A stretch of 10,149 nt of DNA from Lysobacteraceae bacterium UBA6001 (GTDB taxonomy: Bacteria > Pseudomonadota > Gammaproteobacteria > Xanthomonadales > Xanthomonadaceae): positions 1-10,149 of the forward strand of contig DJAN01000028.1 in assembly GCA_002429615.1 (NCBI GenBank), written 5' to 3'. This document shows, one piece after another, positions 6,831 through 10,149 of the stretch (position 1 is its first letter; every line of letters begins with the position of its first letter). The notes beneath the pieces are model-generated. The model was not told the DNA's origin, did no database searches, and worked only from the letters and a program-made list of their open reading frames with translations. The translations under genes were made by a program, and so were the position numbers.

Positions 6831-7622
6831 TCAGGCCGCCGGCAGCCACAGCAGCAGGGCCACGCCGAGCACGATGCGGTACACCGCGAACGCGGTGAAG
6901 CGGTGCGTCTTGATGTAGCCCAGCAGCCACTTCACCACCGCAAAGCCGGTGACCACGGCGGCGGCGAAGGCCACGCCGACATCCAGCCAGTTCTCGTTGC
7001 CGATGCCGCCATGCCGCACCAGCTCCAGGAACGCATAGGCGCTGGCCGCGAACATGGTCGGAATGCCGACCAGGAACACGAACTCGGCCGCCGCCGAGCG
7101 CCGGCTCAGGCCAAGCAGCATGGCGATGAAGATCGCCGAGGCCGAGCGCGAGGTGCCCGGGAACACGCCGGCCACCACCTGCGCCAGGCCCACCGCGATG
7201 GCGACCTTCCAGGTGACCTCGTCGCGCGGCGGCAGGCGCGAGGCCCAGCTCTCGGCGAGGATCATCCACACGCCGCCGATCACCAGCGCCAACGCCACCG
7301 GCACCAGGGTTTCCGGCAGTTCCCAGCCGGCCATGCGCACCGGCAGGCCGACCAGCGCGGTGACCAGGAAGGCCACGGCCAGCTTGGCCACATAGTCGCG
7401 GTTGTCGCGCTCGTGCAGGTGGGTGGCCATGAACCACAGGCGCTTGCGCAGCACCAGGGTGGTGGCGAGGATCGCGCCGGCCTGGATGACGATGTTGAAG
7501 AAGTCCGATCGGCGGCCGAGCCAGTGCTCGGCGATCAGCAGGTGGCCGGTGCTGGAGACCGGCAGGAACTCGGTAAGACCTTCGAGAATGCCCAGCAACA
7601 GGGCGGAAAGCAGATCGGACAT
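6831..7622 (-). CDS. uppP: Undecaprenyl-diphosphatase (UppP/BacA)
   Basis: The 263-residue, very hydrophobic protein has the two family motifs. EGLTEFLPVSSTGH (residues 14-27) contains Glu14, Glu18, Ser24 and His27, which match E. coli UppP Glu17, Glu21, Ser27 and His30. PGTSRS (155-160), with Arg159, is the phosphate-binding motif. Several transmembrane helices are evident (for example 81-99, 106-125, 140-153 and 163-176). The enzyme removes a phosphate from undecaprenyl diphosphate on the periplasmic side of the inner membrane, recycling the lipid carrier for peptidoglycan and O-antigen synthesis; overexpression gives bacitracin resistance. The frame is open to an ATG at 7658, but the ATG at 7622 fits the family N-terminus and the putative promoter, which lies inside the longer version. 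No Shine-Dalgarno sequence is visible before 7622. The gene is divergent from glnA. Confidence 0.95.
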   Translation of the reverse strand: MSDLLSALLLGILEGLTEFLPVSSTGHLLIAEHWLGRRSDFFNIVIQAGAILATTLVLRKRLWFMATHLHERDNRDYVAKLAVAFLVTALVGLPVRMAGWELPETLVPVALALVIGGVWMILAESWASRLPPRDEVTWKVAIAVGLAQVVAGVFPGTSRSASAIFIAMLLGLSRRSAAAEFVFLVGIPTMFAASAYAFLELVRHGGIGNENWLDVGVAFAAAVVTGFAVVKWLLGYIKTHRFTAFAVYRIVLGVALLLWLPAA

Positions 7623-7653
7623 CGGCGCGCAGGGGGTGGGGAAGGGGCGCTCC

Positions 7654-7680
7654 AGCATAGTGCATCCGCGCGCGGTCCAA
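7654..7680 (-). promoter_or_regulatory. Putative uppP promoter
   Basis: On the - strand, TTGGAC (7680-7675) is followed after 15 nt by TATGCT (7659-7654), a reasonable but short-spaced sigma-70-like pair. It would start transcription near 7647, about 25 nt before the chosen uppP ATG. Its -35 element overlaps the weaker NtrC-like site at 7674-7688. Confidence 0.35.
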
Positions 7681-7688
7681 ATTGGTGC
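7674..7688. promoter_or_regulatory. Weak NtrC-like site (distal)
   Basis: GGTCC-AAATT-GGTGC: the right half is a perfect NtrC half-site (GGTGC) and the left half matches GCACC at three of five bases, with the normal 5-bp spacer. Its centre (7681) is 29 bp from that of the strong site at 7703-7717, close to the three-turn spacing of the paired NtrC enhancer sites at E. coli glnA. Confidence 0.5.
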
Positions 7689-7702
7689 GCTTCGCCGCTA
7701 CT

Positions 7703-7717
7703 GCACCTAATTGGTGC
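7703..7717. promoter_or_regulatory. NtrC-binding site upstream of glnA
   Basis: GCACC-TAATT-GGTGC is a perfect inverted repeat that matches the NtrC (GlnG) consensus of GCACC and GGTGC half-sites around an A/T-rich 5-bp spacer. Its centre (7710) is roughly 100 bp upstream of the transcription start expected from the sigma-54 promoter, the usual place for an enhancer. A second short palindrome, gtgca-tt-tgcac (7718-7729), directly follows. Confidence 0.82.
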
Positions 7718-7781
7718 GTGCATTTGCACCCGCTGTCACCGAGGTGTCATGAAAATCAACCGCTTACGGGCGCCAGAAAGT

Positions 7782-7797
7782 TGGCACGGCGATTGCT
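7782..7797 (+). promoter_or_regulatory. Sigma-54 (RpoN) promoter of glnA
   Basis: TGGCACGGCGATTGCT matches every defined position of the -24/-12 consensus TGGCACG-N4-TTGCW, with the invariant GG (7783-7784) and GC (7795-7796) separated by 10 nt. The transcription start should fall near 7808, leaving a leader of about 35 nt before the glnA ATG. Together with the upstream NtrC site, it predicts strong induction in nitrogen limitation. Confidence 0.93.
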
Positions 7798-7842
7798 TTT
7801 CACTTGGCCATCACCGTCACCAAGCCCTCGAGGTTTCATCCG

Positions 7843-9252
7843 ATGTCCCTGCAAAACGTTGAAAAGCTGATCAAGGACAACAAGGTCGAGTTCGTCGACC
7901 TGCGTTTCGTCGACATGCGCGGCGTGCAGCAGCATGTCACGTTCCCCGCCAGCATCGTCGAGGCCTCCCTGTTCGAGGAAGGCAAGATGTTCGACGGCAG
8001 CTCGATCTCGGGCTGGAAGGGCATCAACGAGTCGGACATGGTCCTGCTGCCGGACGCCGACACCGCCTACCTGGATCCGTTCTACGCCGATCCGACTGTG
8101 GTGCTGACCTGCGACATCCTCGACCCGGCCACCATGCAGAGCTACGCCCGCGACCCGCGCGGCATCGCCAAGCGCGCCGAGGCCTACCTGAAGTCCTCCG
8201 GCATCGCCGAGCAGGCGTTCTTCGGCCCGGAGCCGGAATTCTTCATCTTCGACTCGGTCCGTTTCGCCAATGAAATGGGCAACACCTTCTTCAAGATCGA
8301 TTCGGAAGAAGCGGCCTGGAACACCGGCGCCAAGATCGAAGGCGGCAACAGCGGCTACCGTCCGGCGGTGAAGGGCGGCTACTTCCCGGTGCCGCCGACC
8401 GACACCCTGCACGACCTGCGTGCGGAGATGGTCAAGACCCTGGAGCAGGTCGGCATCGAGACCGAAGTGCACCACCACGAAGTGGCGACCGCCGGCCAGT
8501 GCGAGATCGGCACCAAGTTCAGCTCGCTGGTCAAGAAGGCCGACGAGCTGCTGACCATGAAGTACATCATCAAGAACGTCGCCTTCCGCAACGGCAAGAC
8601 CGCGACCTTCATGCCGAAGCCGATCGTCGGCGACAACGGCTCGGGCATGCACGTGCACCAGTCGCTGGCCAAGGGTGGCACCAACCTGTTCACCGGTGAC
8701 GGCTACGGCGGCCTGTCGCAGCTGGCGCTGTGGTACATCGGCGGCATCTTCAAGCACGCCAAGGCGATCAACGCGTTCGCCAACTCGGGCACCAACAGCT
8801 ACAAGCGCCTGGTGCCGGGCTTCGAAGCGCCGGTGATGCTGGCCTACTCGGCGCGCAACCGTTCGGCTTCGTGCCGCATTCCGTGGGTGTCCAACCCGAA
8901 GGCGCGCCGCATCGAGATGCGCTTCCCCGACCCGATCCAGTCGGGCTACCTGACCTTCACCGCGCTGATGATGGCCGGCCTGGACGGCATCAAGAACCAG
9001 ATCGACCCGGGCGCGCCGAGCGACAAGGACCTGTACGACCTGCCGCCGGAAGAAGAGAAGCTGATCCCGCAGGTCTGCTCCTCGCTGGACCAGGCCCTGG
9101 AAGCGCTGGACAAGGACCGCGAGTTCCTGAAGGCCGGCGGCGTGATGAGCGACGACTTCATCGACGGCTACATCGCGCTGAAGATGCAGGAAGTGACCAA
9201 GTTCCGCGCGGCCACGCACCCGCTCGAATACCAGATGTACTACGCGATCTGA
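7843..9252 (+). CDS. glnA: Glutamine synthetase, type I (GlnA)
   Basis: The 469-residue product is the same length as E. coli GlnA and can be followed along its whole length: [19 protein letters not shown] (from residue 47), the metal-ligand segment FGPEPEFF, the [11 protein letters not shown] nucleotide/glutamate region, the NRSAS Arg-rich loop, and [10 protein letters not shown] with Tyr398. This Tyr corresponds to E. coli Tyr397, the site adenylylated by GlnE, so covalent control by the PII/GlnE cascade is expected. The cytoplasmic dodecamer joins ammonium to glutamate using ATP and is the main entry of nitrogen into metabolism. The ATG at 7843 gives the family N-terminus and has gagg (7830-7833) upstream; an in-frame ATG at 7804 would lie upstream of the expected transcription start and is rejected. 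Transcription is expected from the sigma-54 promoter. Confidence 0.98.
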   Translation: MSLQNVEKLIKDNKVEFVDLRFVDMRGVQQHVTFPASIVEASLFEEGKMFDGSSISGWKGINESDMVLLPDADTAYLDPFYADPTVVLTCDILDPATMQSYARDPRGIAKRAEAYLKSSGIAEQAFFGPEPEFFIFDSVRFANEMGNTFFKIDSEEAAWNTGAKIEGGNSGYRPAVKGGYFPVPPTDTLHDLRAEMVKTLEQVGIETEVHHHEVATAGQCEIGTKFSSLVKKADELLTMKYIIKNVAFRNGKTATFMPKPIVGDNGSGMHVHQSLAKGGTNLFTGDGYGGLSQLALWYIGGIFKHAKAINAFANSGTNSYKRLVPGFEAPVMLAYSARNRSASCRIPWVSNPKARRIEMRFPDPIQSGYLTFTALMMAGLDGIKNQIDPGAPSDKDLYDLPPEEEKLIPQVCSSLDQALEALDKDREFLKAGGVMSDDFIDGYIALKMQEVTKFRAATHPLEYQMYYAI

Positions 9253-9266
9253 TTCACCGTGCAACT

Positions 9267-9306
9267 GGCGACGACGAAGGCTCCCCCTCCCACCTTCGTC
9301 GTCGCC
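9267..9306 (+). terminator. Perfect 14-bp hairpin after glnA (terminator or processing hairpin)
   Basis: ggcgacgacgaagg (9267-9280) and ccttcgtcgtcgcc (9293-9306) are perfect reverse complements around a 12-nt pyrimidine-rich loop, starting 14 nt after the glnA stop. No U-run follows (gccctcttcc), so termination may be partial, which would let some transcripts reach glnB and the transporter gene. Confidence 0.7.
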
Positions 9307-9314
9307 GCCCTCTT

Positions 9315-9353
9315 CCACGGCTGGGGAGCCGTGGCGGCAGGGTGTTATGCCGC
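9315..9353 (+). repeat. Two further tandem hairpins behind glnA
   Basis: ccacggct-gggg-agccgtgg (9315-9334) is a perfect 8-bp stem with a GGGG loop. gcggca (9334-9339) and tgccgc (9348-9353) form a second 6-bp stem with an 8-nt loop. They share one base, so they adjoin. Neither has a U-run. They could strengthen the glnA 3' end against exonucleases or add to attenuation before glnB. Confidence 0.5.
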
Positions 9354-9430
9354 TGTACGTGTTTTACCGGGAGAGACCAGTTTTTCAGGGGCAAGAGAGA
9401 CCGGATGACGGTCGCGGGCCTTCGCCCTCT

Positions 9431-9919
<489 letters not shown>

Positions 9920-9936
9920 CCCTTCCGGAGGCCCAC

Positions 9937-10149
9937 ATGAAGAACGTGCTCGCAGCCGGGTGGAAGACCCGGTTCTATGCTGTTTCCCTGATGATGCTGC
10001 TCAGTGCCTTCGCGGTCACCGCGTTCTCGGCGCATGCGCAGGACACCGCCGCCCCGGCCACTCCGACCACGGAGACCACGCCGGCCCCGACCCCGGAAGT
10101 GACGAGCGAACCGCTCGATGCCGCCGCCGTCGCCGCGCCCGCGGCCGCG
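9937..10149 (+). CDS. amtB: Probable ammonium transporter (Amt), N-terminal part (3' end outside window)
   Basis: The 71 visible codons encode a signal peptide, MKNVLAAGWKTRF then a hydrophobic core AVSLMMLLSAFAVTAFS, with a likely cleavage AHA|QD near residue 32. A Thr/Pro/Ala-rich tail (33-71) continues to the window edge. No transmembrane channel segment is yet reached, so the Amt call depends on context: it starts 17 bp after glnB, with ggagg (9927-9931) at 5-nt spacing, and PII genes are very commonly followed by amt, whose products carry a cleaved signal peptide in proteobacteria. Amt trimers conduct ammonium through the inner membrane and are blocked by unmodified PII, which fits co-transcription with glnB. 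The 40-residue low-complexity stretch after the signal peptide is longer than in E. coli AmtB. An unrelated secreted protein cannot be excluded from the visible part. Confidence 0.75.
   Translation, partial: MKNVLAAGWKTRFYAVSLMMLLSAFAVTAFSAHAQDTAAPATPTTETTPAPTPEVTSEPLDAAAVAAPAAA

Noticed and set aside
7623..7658. Longer N-terminus for uppP from the ATG at 7658
   Set aside because: It would overlap the -10 element and adds 12 residues not seen in UppP; the 7622 start aligns with E. coli UppP.
7737..7746. cacc-ga-ggtg as a third NtrC site
   Set aside because: The spacer is 2 bp rather than 5 and the outer bases do not match, so it does not fit the NtrC consensus.
7804..7842. Longer N-terminus for glnA from the ATG at 7804
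   Set aside because: The start codon would precede the transcription start expected from the sigma-54 promoter, and the 469-residue form matches the family.
7756..9318. A 520-codon open frame on the - strand over glnA
   Set aside because: It lies antisense to glnA, has shadow composition (Arg, His, Val, Asp-rich), and no family resemblance.
9371..9402. Direct repeat gagagacc (9371-9378 and 9395-9402)
   Set aside because: Only 8 bp, two copies, with no further similarity; no regulator could be named.

Overview
The window is a high-GC stretch of a gammaproteobacterial chromosome, most likely from the Xanthomonadaceae (Stenotrophomonas, Pseudoxanthomonas or a relative). The reasons are the codon use, the order glnA-glnB-amt, the GTAG-headed REP pair, the TACAAT-type -10 boxes and the family character of the proteins. 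The genus cannot be fixed from the sequence alone. No phage, insertion sequence, CRISPR array, tRNA or rRNA was seen.

Left part (2-3055, + strand): four lipid or acyl-chain genes in a row. They are the C-terminal end of a phospholipase D/cardiolipin-synthase-like protein, a YdiI/PaaI-type hotdog thioesterase, a PlsC-family acyltransferase and a YheT-family alpha/beta hydrolase. The middle part (3113-5828, + strand) holds a long TPR protein ending in a degenerate sulfotransferase-like domain, then a YbhB-type PEBP protein. These end at a pair of inverted REP elements, which separates them from the convergent - strand genes.

The - strand unit (7622 to 5936) is uppP, for undecaprenyl-pyrophosphate phosphatase, followed by a lipoprotein with META and DUF4377 domains. 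The ribosome-binding site of the lipoprotein gene lies in one arm of a perfect 11-bp GC-rich inverted repeat.

The right part (7660-10149, + strand) is a nitrogen-assimilation cluster: a sigma-54 promoter with upstream NtrC-type sites, glnA (glutamine synthetase type I), glnB (PII) and the start of a probable ammonium transporter gene. GlnA makes glutamine from ammonium, PII reports nitrogen status through uridylylation of Tyr51, and the transporter would be gated by PII.

The most interesting signal is the 328-bp glnA-glnB intergenic region. After a perfect 14-bp hairpin behind glnA, it can fold into a multi-helix RNA of about 145 nt whose closing helix pairs with the glnB Shine-Dalgarno sequence. 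This is a candidate cis-regulatory RNA controlling PII synthesis. It was found by eye and has not been tested by comparison or experiment.
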